NCBI RefSeq assembly: GCF_003945595.2
Contig: NW_024104330.1
Span: 736,366 to 800,365 of the forward strand
Length of the DNA: 64,000 nucleotides
Source: Pipra filicauda
Taxonomy: Eukaryota > Chordata > Aves > Passeriformes > Pipridae
Direction: 5' to 3'
Part shown: positions 26,964 through 39,331 of the stretch, piece after piece
How the letters are laid out: every line of letters begins with the position of its first letter
How positions within the stretch are numbered: the stretch's first letter is position 1
Position numbers and translations under genes: made by a program
The notes under the pieces: model-generated
Told to the model about the DNA's origin: nothing
The model's database searches: none
The model's input: only the letters and a program-made list of their open reading frames with translations

Positions 26964-27294
26964 GTGATTTGGTGAAGTACTTAACGTGAAAAAGAATTGC
27001 TAGAAATAAAAAAAATGTTGGCCATTATTTCTTGAAGTATTTAAAGTCCAAAAGTTTTGCAGATATCTCTGCTTTGTATCAGTAGGCCACAGAGAAAATG
27101 ATTTTCATTAATATCAGATCCTTTGTGTTCCAATCAGTGACTCTTTCCCAGCCTATCCTGTCATATTTGTCTTGTCTCTGATAACCAGTGCTGATGGAGT
27201 AACAAGGATTGATTTGATCACCCTCCCCTCCAGACAGACAGACATTGATCATCTCTGTTTCTGAAAAGAACGCCCTTTTGACTTGCAGCTTTGC

Positions 27295-27314
27295 TTTTGC
27301 AAATATTTTGCAAA
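27295..27314 (+). promoter_or_regulatory. Tandem TTTTGCAAA motifs, 11-base period
   Basis: TTTTGCAAA occurs at 27295-27303 and again at 27306-27314, about one helical turn apart. TTGCAAA resembles C/EBP or POU half-sites. The motifs lie within a non-repetitive stretch (about 27180-27330) that includes GATTTGATCA and AATTATGCTG. No conservation data are available here. Confidence 0.28.
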
Positions 27315-28125
27315 CTTTGTTAATTATGCTGTCTACTAAAGTGTTGTTCTGATTATTCTAGGAATTAGATTATTTTTCCTGCTATACAAAGTGTTTTTGA
27401 AGGGTCTGTTAAACTTTTGTGAGAGGTGATGAACACTTCAGAATAGCATATCCCTGTTTTCAGGATAACTGTACATATGACAGAGAGAAGATTCCTACAG
27501 AAAATAAAATAGAATAAAGAGAAAATAAACTATGGTAAAGTGTAAACGGATAGAGTATTTATATGTTGAGCTTCATCCAATATCTATCAGAGTCAATGGA
27601 AAGGTGTCTTTAATCCTGAAGGTACTCGCATTTAGCTTTATAGAGACTCAAACAGAGACTGTTTTTCTTTCTTTAAATATGCTTCTGGCATCCTGTTATC
27701 ATATTTCTACACCCCACTTAAGAAAATTGATGGCAGCTGATCCACTGTACCCTACCTTTGAAGACTAAGGTACAACAGAATCCACATCTCACTCCAGGAA
27801 AGCTTTAGATCCTCATTAAAAAAAAAAGAATCAGCCTTGGCAAATCGTTGTGTACTCAGCAGGACCAATTCTATCCACTAAGTGCACACTGTTGACTTGG
27901 AAGGGCTTTCCAAATTAAGAACAAGATGTCAACCAGTAAGACTTCTCCAAAATCATTGGCAGTCTTAGGTTCATATAATTCTGTTGAATTTAGCAGATCA
28001 CCGCATCTTAGTATCAGACAAAATTGGATTCCATTGAATATTTCCTACTGGCCAGGAACTGAAGTTAACACAAATATCAGTCTCTGCCTTTTTGGCTACA
28101 ATATAGAAAGTGACCAGAAACACAC

Positions 28126-28390
28126 ATACACACACATGCCAAAAAAAATTTAAAAAAAAAAAAACAACAACAAAACCCCGAAACAAACAAAGAAACAAAA
28201 AATAACACCAGAAAAAATCAACCAACCAACCAACCAACAACCAACTAAAAAAACCCCCCAAAACCAACCAAACAAACCCCCCACAAACAAAAAAAACCTA
28301 AAAAAACCCACAAAAACCCAAACAATAAACCCAAACTGACCAATCAAACAATCAAAAAAAACCAACTCCCCTTACCTTTCCCCACAACAA
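28126..28390 (+). repeat. Long A/C-rich low-complexity tract with (CCAA)n core
   Basis: About 265 bases of nearly pure A and C. It begins with a CACATACACACACATGCC segment, passes through A-runs, a (CAAC/CCAA) core at about 28219-28245, then AAACCCCCC and CAAACAAACCCCCC units. It is the longest low-complexity tract in the window. Open frames of 70-90 codons on the minus strand across it (28365-28150 and 28267-27998) are translations of T/G-rich sequence (Phe, Gly, Val, Trp, Leu) and are not genes. On one strand the C-runs, and on the other the G-runs, could adopt non-B structure. Confidence 0.95.
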
Positions 28391-30963
28391 TTGTAGGAAA
28401 AAATGAGGAAGTCAATGTAGCTTCTCATAGGTTTTCAGAGTGTGTAGTTCCCAGCATCCCTTTGTACAAATTGTTACCAAAACTGCAGATATGACTCAAG
28501 TCTCTCTCTTGTTCTTATAATGAGGAACTAACAAGGAGATATGTAACAGACATGTACAAGTCCATGCTGTACCAACGAGAGGGATGAAGAAGTTTGAAAA
28601 ACATTGACTCTTTCCTTCATTCTCAAAGTGCTTAGGTAAAGCAAAGTAAAAACTCGACAGTTTCTACTTCGAATACTACTTTACAAAACTTAAAATATTT
28701 CAGTTGTGGTTTGAGGTCAAGAATGATTTGTGTCTTCTTAACACTACATATTACTCTATGCAGGTCTGCTAATTTAGATCTCTCAGTATAAGTGAAGGCC
28801 AGAGCATTCTTCACAGAGAGCTGCTGTAACTGCCTTGTGTAGAAAATTGGCTCACAGGACTAAACACTGGCAAAAAGCCTAAAACAATACTTGTCCATGG
28901 AAAAAATCTATTAAGCGTAAAAGAATTATAGGTGAGAGCAAAGCAAGGATCAATGTGCATTGTGAACATCCTTAAGATGAATATATATGAAGGTTACATG
29001 AGAGAGCTGAAAAACTCATATTGCAGAGAACTTGAAGAATAATAGCAATGAAACGCTTCAAAGAAAATGTTTACTCAAGGGCACCACAGGATTGATGAAA
29101 TGATCAAAATAAACAGGTGAAGTCAGATTCTTCTCATGTTTTTCCCAATATTGTTCTCATATCCCACAAGAAAGGCTCTTCACCATCAAGAACTAAAAAA
29201 AAATGAATAAAAGCAAGTATACTGTTGGAAGAAAAGGAAAGTTTAGACTAAAGGATTTAGATTAAAGAATTTTAAAAAATTCTTAATCAATATAGTGACG
29301 GTAATGTGCTCTACCAGATGCTGATGTCTCTATATAAAGAGAGAAAAAATACTGCCTCTTTCAAGTTACCCCAATATAACATTCAGAAGCATTGAAGAAA
29401 AAGAAAAAAAAATAAGGAAAAAAAATAAGAGAGAATAGTGCAGTGAAAAGAATTCCACATCCAATTTCTTCTGAGCTCTTTAAGACAATGATGGGACACT
29501 CTTGTCAGTGAGTCCATCTGTATACATGCACACACTGCAATGGACACCTCTACCTGTCCTCTCTGACATTGCAAACAAAGAGCTGTGCACCTGTAGCTCA
29601 GAATGAAAGTCTGCTTTCTAATTCCAGCCATTCAGAATTGGTGAGGGAGGTGGTGGGAGGAATTAATTGAAAACCTGAACAAGCATGTGACACCTATGTA
29701 AATTAATCAGAAAGACTGATGTTTAATTTACACTCAATAAAAATTTAGTTGACACTTGTGAGATATTCCCAGTGCAATCAGCAGAGACCTTGTCCCTTCT
29801 TTCTAGCTAAACTTACAGATCATCCTATCTACAGTGGTTTGGATGCAGCAAGGTTGATGAACTCTTCCATAAGACTGGAGGCAGTTTACTTTCCAGGATT
29901 AAAAAACTCTAAGATTTCAAATCATCTTAAAAATTGCCAAAATTTATATTGTGATTTCTGGTGCAGAAGATTCAAGGATAAGCCCACCAGTGGCAATTTA
30001 AGCTGCCAATATAAACTAGACCCCAGTACCATGACAATTAACAACAAAAACTCAAACCGAGGACAAGAGCTTTATGTACGGCTTTATTAGCACAACTTAA
30101 AGTGCTGAGTAATATAAATAATTAATTTCTAATCCAGATACAATAATGTCCAGGGAAATACATTTGCCACAAATGTAGTACAATTTATTAGTCTACATGT
30201 ACTGGGAGTCTGTGTCCTGAAGAAAACTAATGAAGACTCACTTTGTGTAAAAGGCTAGTATTGAAATCAGTATTTCCTCATGACTCAGCAGCTTGCAAAA
30301 CATCCAGTTAATATCGAATCAGACGGGATAGCTCATCCAACTGGTCTTATCAACTCCCTTGAAAATTCATGGCATATCTTGGATAACTTCCTGCAAATAT
30401 GCTTCCCAAATATGAAGAAACCAGGTTTTTTTGCAATATTATATATATTCATTGAATTATTAAAATGCCCCTTGCATAATGACATTAGTGCCAGCTACCT
30501 GATCATTCTACCTACATGAAGGGGAGCTTTAACGGAAAAACAACTAAATAAATCAAGTTGACATGTTGCCCTGCTTCTGTACTGATTTCAAAGTGATGCT
30601 GTCACACATCACTGAGTAAAAAAAAAATCCAAACAAAGAACAATACACTCTTACATCAGTCAAATATTATGACACAAACTGGAACAAGTCATAGAATTGA
30701 AAGCTAACATCAGTCATGAGGACTTTCATTCTGGCCATTGTAAATACAAAAAGAAAAAAAAAGAAGCCACAAGATTTTTCTCAAAATCCAATTGTCATAA
30801 TATGAATTTATATATCCTGGATTTTTAAATTGGTTTTAATCTCAATCATTATTTATGGAGAGGTTATATATATTCCAAATACCATTTAAGTTGATTGAGT
30901 ACTTGTTTCCTTAAAATGATTGTAATAAAATATAACAATAATAATACAATACAACATAATTAA

Positions 30964-30999
30964 ATATATATAGTGTGTATATATGTATATGTATGTATA
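30964..30999 (+). repeat. TA/TG/TATG alternating repeat
   Basis: Alternating pyrimidine-purine sequence (ATATATATAGTGTGTATATATG and so on). It is a short degenerate microsatellite able to adopt left-handed or cruciform DNA. Confidence 0.9.
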
Positions 31000-31668
31000 A
31001 TTTTGCCTACTCCTAGTCAGTGTTATGACATAACAGCTATTGTACAACAATAAATAAATAAAATGTAAAATGAAGAGGATTTAGAGGCTATGCTCATACT
31101 TTGCAGGAAGGCTCAAGAGTTTGAAAATATGTGAGCAGATTTTATGCCTAAAGACTCATCACACACCTCTGGAAAGAATTAGCCAAGTTTTACTTCAAAA
31201 TTTGCCCATGAACATAATATCTTCACTGAATCCCTATATTAAACAGTCAATCAGTCTTATTATTTCGTAAATTGAGAATAAAAGAGAATAAATGTTTATG
31301 TAATAAAGAGATGGGTTTTTAACCCAAGAAGTGGACAAATTCATCACAGGTAGTAAATATATTTAATAGTTTGTTAGTACTGGCAGCTTGTAAATTGTGG
31401 GATGTAATTAGAAACACACATGTAAAGGAAGCATGAAAATCCAGAGACTTGAGCATTTGTTCATGTCATTGGGGTACAACTACAAAATGGAGGTAGTAAC
31501 AGAGGGCAACAGTGCTAGGAAGGCTTAAGTGACAAAAGCAGTAAGCATGAAACTTTCCAGAAATATGAACACATTTTTCATGGAAAAAGGCTGGGGAGAT
31601 TATTAAACAGCAGGGTGAAAAAAGAGACTTGCAGAAAGTGCTGGTGTTTACAGCAGGCTGAACATATT

Positions 31669-31682
31669 GGGGGGGGGGGGGG
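31669..31682 (+). repeat. Poly(G) run, 14 bases
   Basis: Fourteen consecutive guanines between AACATATT and AACGAATC, in otherwise AT-rich DNA. Runs like this can stack as intermolecular quadruplexes and are prone to sequencing and replication slippage. Confidence 0.97.
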
Positions 31683-33222
31683 AACGAATCAGTCATTTAA
31701 AATGAGAGCAGTAGGGATTAAGTTAGCAAGGAGTTTGATAGATGTATCAGTGGGGCTTTGGTCAAACATGAAAGTCAGAAATAAGCAGACAGATTTTGCC
31801 ATCCCTGCTGGTTAAACAGGACTCAGATATGAGAGGAACTGACTGCAGTCAGCGACACTACACATAGAATTTATATATACAAATGATCAATGTTAAAGGA
31901 CTTTATCCCTAAGGACAGTACAACCCTGTGTGCAGCCAGAATTCCTTCACTCCACCATCCCAGAAAAGCAGCTACAGAAGGGCAATGGAAAGAAAATTAA
32001 AACCTCTTCTCCACAGGTGAGGTTTTCATCCTTCTGCCTCTCCCACCTCTGAACAGAAGGCACAGGTCTGTCAGTCAGCTGGAATTGCCTGTGGACAACT
32101 GCAGCACTTCATTAGTGGCAATGCTGGATGGGTGCTCTGCTGGGTCCTCGCTCTTCACCCAAGGAAAAAAAGGGTGTTTTTCCAAATCAGTATAAATATA
32201 CATGTTTACTTAGTCTTTGGGCGCTCCTACTTCATTCCCAGATTAGGACACAAATTATGGAGTAATTTTGTGTGTGTATGTAGAGAAAACACTTTTTAAT
32301 TTGGTACTTCATCTAGAGGTGTCATAGAGGTTCTATGATGCTTTCAACCTTCAGCAACCACACTGAGTGTTGACCCCTTTTCACTGATAAAATCTGTGTT
32401 GTTTCATCCTTTGGATTCTCACTCGGAGCCTTATCCTCAGCTGCTAGCAGCGAACTCCCTAAGGTATAGAAAGTCCCTCATATGAGCATTCACCTCTGTT
32501 CTTATGTGCAGTGTAATCATGGCAGGGTGATTCGAGGGCCTTAAAGGATAAGCTTTGTTGTGTTAATGCTACAGTATGTATGCCAGTGAGTTCAGAAACA
32601 TATACCATGCAAAATTCCTGTTAAATATCCATGCTGGCAGAAACAGACCCAGAGTATAGGCACTTTGCTTATGCAATGAGTACGTCCAACCTCTCCTCGG
32701 TATTTTTGCATCCCAGATTCATCATTTTTTATCCTCACAACTTTTGAGATTTTTTTTCAATTGTAACAAATATGTTCCCTCTCTGTCTGCCAGGAAAATG
32801 TATTTTCATCTTTCTTTGGTCAAAATACTATTTTTCTTTAAGATCATCAACAATGAAAGAAAACCAATCCTGCAAATCATCTGAGACTTACAGGCACATC
32901 TCATGGGCTCACTGCACTGAAATCATTGAAGGTCACTGCAGGATTAATATGGATAGATTAAAATTGGTAATAGCAATGTAAAAATAGAAGGAGATACTGT
33001 AGAGCTGGGCAGGGAGACAGAGGGAAAGGATGAAGCTTTTAATTATATTTCAGTTTGAGGAAAAAAGGAGTGCTGGCAATGATGTATAACAATATTATTT
33101 TTAGACAGGAGAGAAAATTGGTTTGGTTTAGGAGTTTAAACTGCTTATATGAAATAAATTTATGAATATGTAAAGACCTTTGACCTGGTTTAAGGAAGAG
33201 ATGTGATTAATTGCAAGTGTTT

Positions 33223-33247
33223 GGGGTGGGCTGGGGTAGGAATGGGG
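33223..33247 (+). other. Canonical G-quadruplex motif
   Basis: Four guanine runs of at least three (33223-33226, 33228-33230, 33233-33236, 33244-33247) are separated by loops of 1, 2 and 7 bases. This satisfies the standard intramolecular quadruplex rule. It is unusual in this AT-rich window. No promoter or gene is seen beside it. Confidence 0.85.
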
Positions 33248-34807
33248 TACCAGCCCTTTCCTATCTTTTCTTTGGGATTTGTTGGGCAATTTTCCACAAA
33301 CATGGCAGAAACTAAAGATCTAAAATAATGTGGTCCGTTTTGAAAGGACCATGAAAACAGTCGGGGCTACACGGAAGCCCTTGGTGCCCTTGCAGCATAG
33401 AACGTCACAATGCAAATTCAGCCTTCATGTGACATCAAAATATTCGCAATTAAGCTCTGTTTTGAGACTTGAATTCAGACAAAACCAGCATCCTCTGGTT
33501 AATCTTATTCCTGGGGCCAGTTGCTAAAGCCAAGACTCTTCTAGTGAAATAAAATTATTGGACCAAATCTTAGATGACCTATTGCCATTTAGCCAAAAAA
33601 GGGAACTGGTGGGCACTAGCTCATGTGATGTCACCTGAAAATTATATCTGATGCCTCTCATTCAGAGAGGATTAATGGATCATGAAGTGAACAGCTGAAG
33701 GGATTTCTATCCAATTCTTCCTGGTTCTTTTTTCATGTTAATGTTAGGAAGTGACTGCAAAATTTTGTATTAATCACATTTTGCTAAAAAGGTATGACAT
33801 GTCTTTGACTTCTAAAATAAAACCAAGACTCCTTTAATCCAAGTACTTCTTTTTTAAGTACCCCATTATCTGTAAAAATAGCTATTCTTCAAACCTCTTA
33901 TTTGCAGAGTACATTTTAATTCCTAAAACCCTTCAGATTATCCATGTTTCTGTCACTGTAATCATAGAGCAGGCTAGCAATATAGCTGCTACTCCAATGA
34001 GATGGCCCAGCCTGGGTGAGGGTGCTGCTGAATCATAGAGAGAATGAATCTCTGCCACATCATGGAAAAGAGAAGGGTGGAAAAAAAATGGAAAAATCAG
34101 TTGTAATATCATAACAAGAGTAGCTGAATCAGGAACTGAGTCAGTGTCTGCATAACATCAGGTCCATCAGCTGGACCTTATTGTCCATGACAGATTCCAG
34201 TTTCCTGGCTGCTGTTGTCAAAGGGGCCAGGTAGACCACAGAGGAAAACCAGATTATTTGGACATCTAGAAAAGGCACATCAGGGCATGAGGTACTGGAA
34301 AAGGTGAAGAATGTCCCTTTCTGTAGGGGAGATAAGTTCCATGATGGGAAGGATTGGTCTGCTGTCAGCATGGCTGTTGCTAAGATTTGTACCTGTTTGC
34401 CAAAATGTAAATATTTTGCCTTTAAGACATCTCATTCTCTCATTCTCATCCTCCAGATTGGGTCATAGACAAGGTCATCGAAAAAATAATTCCTCTACCT
34501 GCTTAGAGAACATCTTTGTGTTTTGTGTTTGGCTTTGTTTCTTTGTTTTTTTTTTTTAAATCCAGGTCTCTTAAGAGGGGTAACATTGCATTTAGTGCTG
34601 GACAGCCCAGAGTGCAGATATGCAGCGTGTGTGTTAGAGGCAGTCATCCCAGGTGCTGTCAACTGAATGAAACCCTGGGGAGTTCAGTACATAATTTGAG
34701 CAACTCAGATATTACTCTTATTTTAAAATCCCTTTTTTTCTTACTCCTTCCCATAATACTATCTGCTTTCCAAGCTGTGGGTTTGCTTTGATTACTTAGT
34801 TTATTTT

Positions 34808-34891
34808 TTTTTCCTTGATAGTGGGACATTATCAAGGAAAAAGTCAGACATATTTGTGTGACTTCTTGGTTGGATTATTGACTTTTTCCTT
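34808..34891. repeat. Overlapping inverted repeats with a shared central arm
   Basis: The left arm TTTTTCCTTGATA (34808-34820) is the exact complement of TATCAAGGAAAAA (34830-34842), with a nine-base loop. The arm AAGGAAAAAGTCA (34834-34846) is the exact complement of TGACTTTTTCCTT (34879-34891), with a 32-base loop. The central arm therefore has two mutually exclusive 13-base partners. No transposon ends or known RNA are recognised. Confidence 0.95.
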
Positions 34892-36761
34892 CTCTTGTCT
34901 AGTTTTAATTATGTAACCAAGCCACATTCAAGGTTTCACTCATTCCAAATTCGCCTCTTGCCACATTTCTCCAATTTTGCATGCATTGTATGGAATTCTA
35001 TTAAACACTCCATTGATTTTAAAATCCCTACTTTAGCATTTTAAAGTTTATGTGCTTTTTCTTGCTGGGATTCAGCAGAATTATAAGATCATGCATTTAT
35101 CCTTTTTTATTTTTCCCTGTTTTTGTTGCAGTCCAAATGGGAGTCTTCCCAGTAAAAGTAATGGAGGTGATTGAGTTCTCTGTCAAAACAGGTGCCCAAA
35201 TACCTTCACCACCCTGCAGTGGAAACCTTAGTGCTACTGAACCAGATCTCAATAGTTACAAATCACCATGTTCACTACATTAAGATCGACAGACAGGTTC
35301 TTTCGCATCCTTTCCACAAAGCAGCAGACTCCAAGCATGTATAAGCATGGGACATCCCAAGCTTTGTGTCCCGCAACACACCCAGTCCCTCTGCATGACG
35401 TCTCAGGTAACAAACATGCAGAAAAGATGTGATGCCAGAATTGGCATCAAGAGCCCTTGCTCTGCTGAGCTCTTTAAGGCAGCACACTCCTCAGTCGCAG
35501 TTTTAAATGGTGGTGTTTGACTTTCTGTAATTACATGACCTGTTCATTTTCCATTTCTTTTCCACTCTCACTACCTGAGGGTAATGCTCAGGGTTCTACA
35601 GGTTGGTAGAAAAGAAATTCCAACTTTATTCTGAGTGCATTCAGCATGTCCTCCCTGCTGGCTGAAATAGTGCCTGAGGCTTTCAGGGATTAAACTGCAT
35701 CACTGATGTGTCCGAAACAAAGATGAAAACCAGGAGACTGATTAGGAGAATGCATGATTATTTTTCTGTTCCTTTCTAGTGCCAGTGCCCCATGTGACAG
35801 TGATGTTATTGGTGTGATGCAAGAAGTAAAATTAATTTCAAGATATAAAGATAAGCAAGGAACTATGTGCAAATTGAAAATAAATATGAAAATAGACTAC
35901 TTCCTCATGCAGAAAAAATATCTTAAATGTATCAGTAAGAAGAAACACTTGCAAAAAGACCAGTAGTCTCAGGAGTCAGGGTGTGAAGGTAATAAGAAGA
36001 CAAGGAAAACATAACAAAGATATTCAGAGATAGTTTCCAGCTTATAAATAAAAAATATGGACTTTTGCTTAAAGTTGATATCAGATGTGCAGAGGTGGGA
36101 GGCATAGCATTAGAAAGATCATGAATAATGTGTGAAAATGCTTATTCTGAATTATATAAAGCATGTGGGGGAGCAATTCTATAAACTTTCAAGTCCAAAT
36201 CAGAGGAGATTTCAGTAAGACTCAAAACTCCAGATCCTTTCAAATTAGAAGCACCATGGAAAGAAGAGACTGAAGAAATGCTACTTTTTCAAAGGTGAAT
36301 GTGTCACATAATACTGTACAGTTGCCATGAGGAGGAATGAATAAGCTGACAATAGATCAGGAAATTAAGCCAATTTAAGGCCTCTATTAGAGTCATGTCT
36401 TAAGAGTCTCAGCCAACTCAGGAATATATTGCAGCATCAAACATGTAAGCACACAGTTCTGCAGAGTTCCAGGTCAAAAGGTAAAATGTAACAAGTGATA
36501 GAATTCAGGCCAGCAAAAAGTACTGTCTGTTTTGGCACAAAGCGTATGAGAATAATCCATTAGCAAAGAGTCATCACATACCATCCTTTACCTACCATAC
36601 CTGGATGACTAAAAACATGTTCTCTTTTCCTAAAAAAGAGAAAGAAAAAGAAAACAACCAAATGGATGAGGAAGGGACAAGATGGGAGTAAGGGAGAGAA
36701 TTAAAATTTTAGTCTAATAAAAAAATTAAAATAATGATTTTCTCTCTAGATTTGTAAAATG

Positions 36762-36789
36762 AAAACCAAACCAAACCAAAACAAAACAA
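36762..36789 (+). repeat. (AAACC)n / (AAAAC)n short tract
   Basis: AAAACCAAACCAAACCAAAA followed by CAAAACAA. Short degenerate pentanucleotide repeat. Confidence 0.92.
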
Positions 36790-39308
36790 TAATTGCATTC
36801 AGTAAAAAAATAAAGTCATTGAATTAATTTCAGTATTTTAAAGCAAAGTGCAATGTACTATTACATTTATAATATGTTCAATGGAAACTTTTCAACTGCT
36901 AAATACCAGATATTTCATATATTTTTTGTGTAAAAATATTTTCACCAAAGATGACACAAATTAATCAGTTATTGTTCTAAAATACTATTCTAAAAAGAAA
37001 GTTTAAAACAATGGGATATTAGACATGCAAACTTTGACAATTATGAAGGACAGTCTGATGCCTATATACAGACACTGGCTTTCAGCAGTCTACTGGGCTA
37101 ATATTAAAAAAATGGCATTTTTCATGCATTTCAGGGTAGAGAAGGAAGTGATATGCTCAAACTGAGACACAGACCACCAAAGCTCAAGTTGTTGGCAGAG
37201 TTATGAAGTTCCTTACTCACAACATGTAGACTGCATATAGGTTTTCTAAGCTCTGACATCTAACTTGCAAGCTATACATTCAGTAAACCATGAATGAAAT
37301 ATTTTATAAGAGGTAGTGATTAGAAATGAGGGGTTTATAAGTTAATTTTATTTCACTAAATGGAACTTTGAATTAAAAAATAGCATTTTACCTTAAAAAA
37401 CTGATGCTGACAACAGAATCCTAAATGATAAACCTTGTCTCCTTCATTTGTAAGTGGCAAAATGCTTTCAATTTTAGCGAAAATTCATGAAATGGAACAA
37501 AAAAATCAAACAGTATGTGATTCTCCCAGGAAGAGAAGTGCTTTCCATTCAGCTCTTGAAAGCTTCCCAATATTAAAGGAACTATGAAATTAACATGGTG
37601 TTTCATGTCTCATCAGTGACTGAAATATTCAGTAAAAGACGTTGTGTTCCTACAGATTGCATTTTCAAGGAAAAAAACCACACTGCAAATCTTATTTCTA
37701 GTGTTATCATGAACTGACTTTAAGGATGAGACTGTACTAGTAGTACAGCAGATAATGATTAGGCCAGCTCTGAAGATCTGGGTGTCTTTTTCCTGACAGG
37801 ATCCCTTCTGTTCTTTCTATTTTTAATAGAAAAATCTTGTATTCTAGTTTATAACACAGTATTTCAGAAAGACAGACAGTTTCTTCCCTGGATTTCTCCA
37901 AAACACAGCTTCAAGAGACCCTGAGGATCACTGTCATTAACAGGTACCTCTGTGTTCCCACCAGAGCTACCTGCCAAGCCCTGACATGCTGCAGTTAAAA
38001 ATTAAAAACAGCCTCAAGAGTATTATTTCATAAGGTTTGGACACCAAGTACAGTAAACAGAGCAGAAGAGGTCACTGCTCTCTTCAGTCAGTGCCAAACT
38101 TGACAGTCAACCAATAAATCCTAAAGGACTTGCCTAAATGCAAAAACCTGCTAATGGTACCAAAATGAAGGTAATGTCTTATATAATTGCAAGAAGCCCA
38201 ACACCACTGTTGCAGATGAAGAACTATTTCCTCATCTGGCGGAGAAAATACAATGCTTACTCTTAAAAATCACCAGTCTATGAAACCACACAATGTTGAT
38301 TTTGTAGGATCATGATACACAATAAGTGAGAAGAGAAATGGGAGAGTAACCAGCCCAGATATGCCAACTCAGCTCCATATTTGGGAAGTTACACCAATTC
38401 ATCAAGTGCTCAGCTATAACTTTGAGGTCTACAACCACCAGAGAGGCCCCCAGGATAGAAGAAAGCATGCAAAAATAGGAGGGAATGCATTTTAATGATT
38501 TCAGGGAAGAGGTTATCATATGTGTGTTTCTTCTGGCATAACTATGTTTATTCTGGGAAAATCACTGACTGCGTATGTAAACTACAGTATATAAATAAGA
38601 GCTTTTACTGTGCTCCTCATGCAAGATGGGTGGAGCATCCCCCTTGCATCGCTTATCACAATAAAAATGTTAAAATGTTAAAATTATAGTCTTAGAGAGT
38701 TTACTTTTCTGCCATTTTTTGGTAACACCACCACATCAGCTCAGCTACCAGTGCTCCATACACACTCATCTACAGAACAGAAATTGCACTGACTTTGGAA
38801 AGTACAATAGGATTTCACCATAGAAAAGCCCACAAAGACATTCTTCTCATCTTGAGCCAGAACTATTGCAGAATAGTCCAAGAGCCCTGTTCCACAAAGC
38901 ATATAAACACACCTCTAAATCAAAGGACCAAAATAGTTTTTTGCGGTAAGTGAGGTGGCTAAGAGACTTCTGAGCTTTTTTCCTTGAGGCTATCATCTTG
39001 TTGACAGCCCCACTGTTTGAATATTTGGGTGGGGCTTTTACCTAGCTTTTTGAAAAGGCAATGTATCTTAATAGATACGTCTCGTCATTAGCTTCTGTCT
39101 CTTGTGCCTCTGATGGTGAAATAATGGGATGGACATGTTTCTCCCTCAAAACTTCAAAATTTCATAAGCTGATAATATGCTCAGCAAAAGATAGTAAAGC
39201 ATCCGGTAAAAACTTCATGTTCACGGCTACCAAAGTTCCAAAAGCCATAAGATAGATTTATTACAGACAGCTTCATTATCTAATTACTACACCCAATAAT
39301 TGCACATC

Positions 39309-39331
39309 TTCAATTGTCAGGAACAATTGAA
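39309..39331. repeat. Perfect 9-base inverted repeat
   Basis: TTCAATTGT (39309-39317) and ACAATTGAA (39323-39331) flank a five-base loop. It is AT-rich and may be chance. Confidence 0.93.

Larger units (their letters stand above)
22391..28125. other. No gene: unique sequence
   Basis: This interval holds the A/C tract at 23.65-23.79 kb, a G-rich word at 24929-24948 (three G-runs only, so not a full quadruplex motif) and the motif pairs at 26.95 and 27.30 kb. A 110-codon minus-strand frame at 24875-25207 is not recognised. Confidence 0.6.
28391..34807. other. No gene: unique sequence
   Basis: Strongly AT-rich at 28.4-31.3 kb, with a TA/TG repeat at 30.96 kb. An imperfect AT hairpin lies near 29261-29290 (GATTAAAGAATTTT against AAAAATTCTTAATC). 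A 113-codon plus-strand frame at 29749-30090 has no motif. G14 lies at 31.67 kb and the quadruplex motif at 33.22 kb. Confidence 0.6.

Noticed and set aside
28150..28365. Minus-strand frame of 71 codons rich in Phe, Gly, Trp and Val that superficially resembles a membrane protein
   Set aside because: It is a straight translation of the A/C-rich low-complexity tract; an overlapping frame is equally open and equally biased.
30841..30999. AT-rich TA repeats considered as a replication origin or matrix-attachment site
   Set aside because: Composition alone does not support either assignment.
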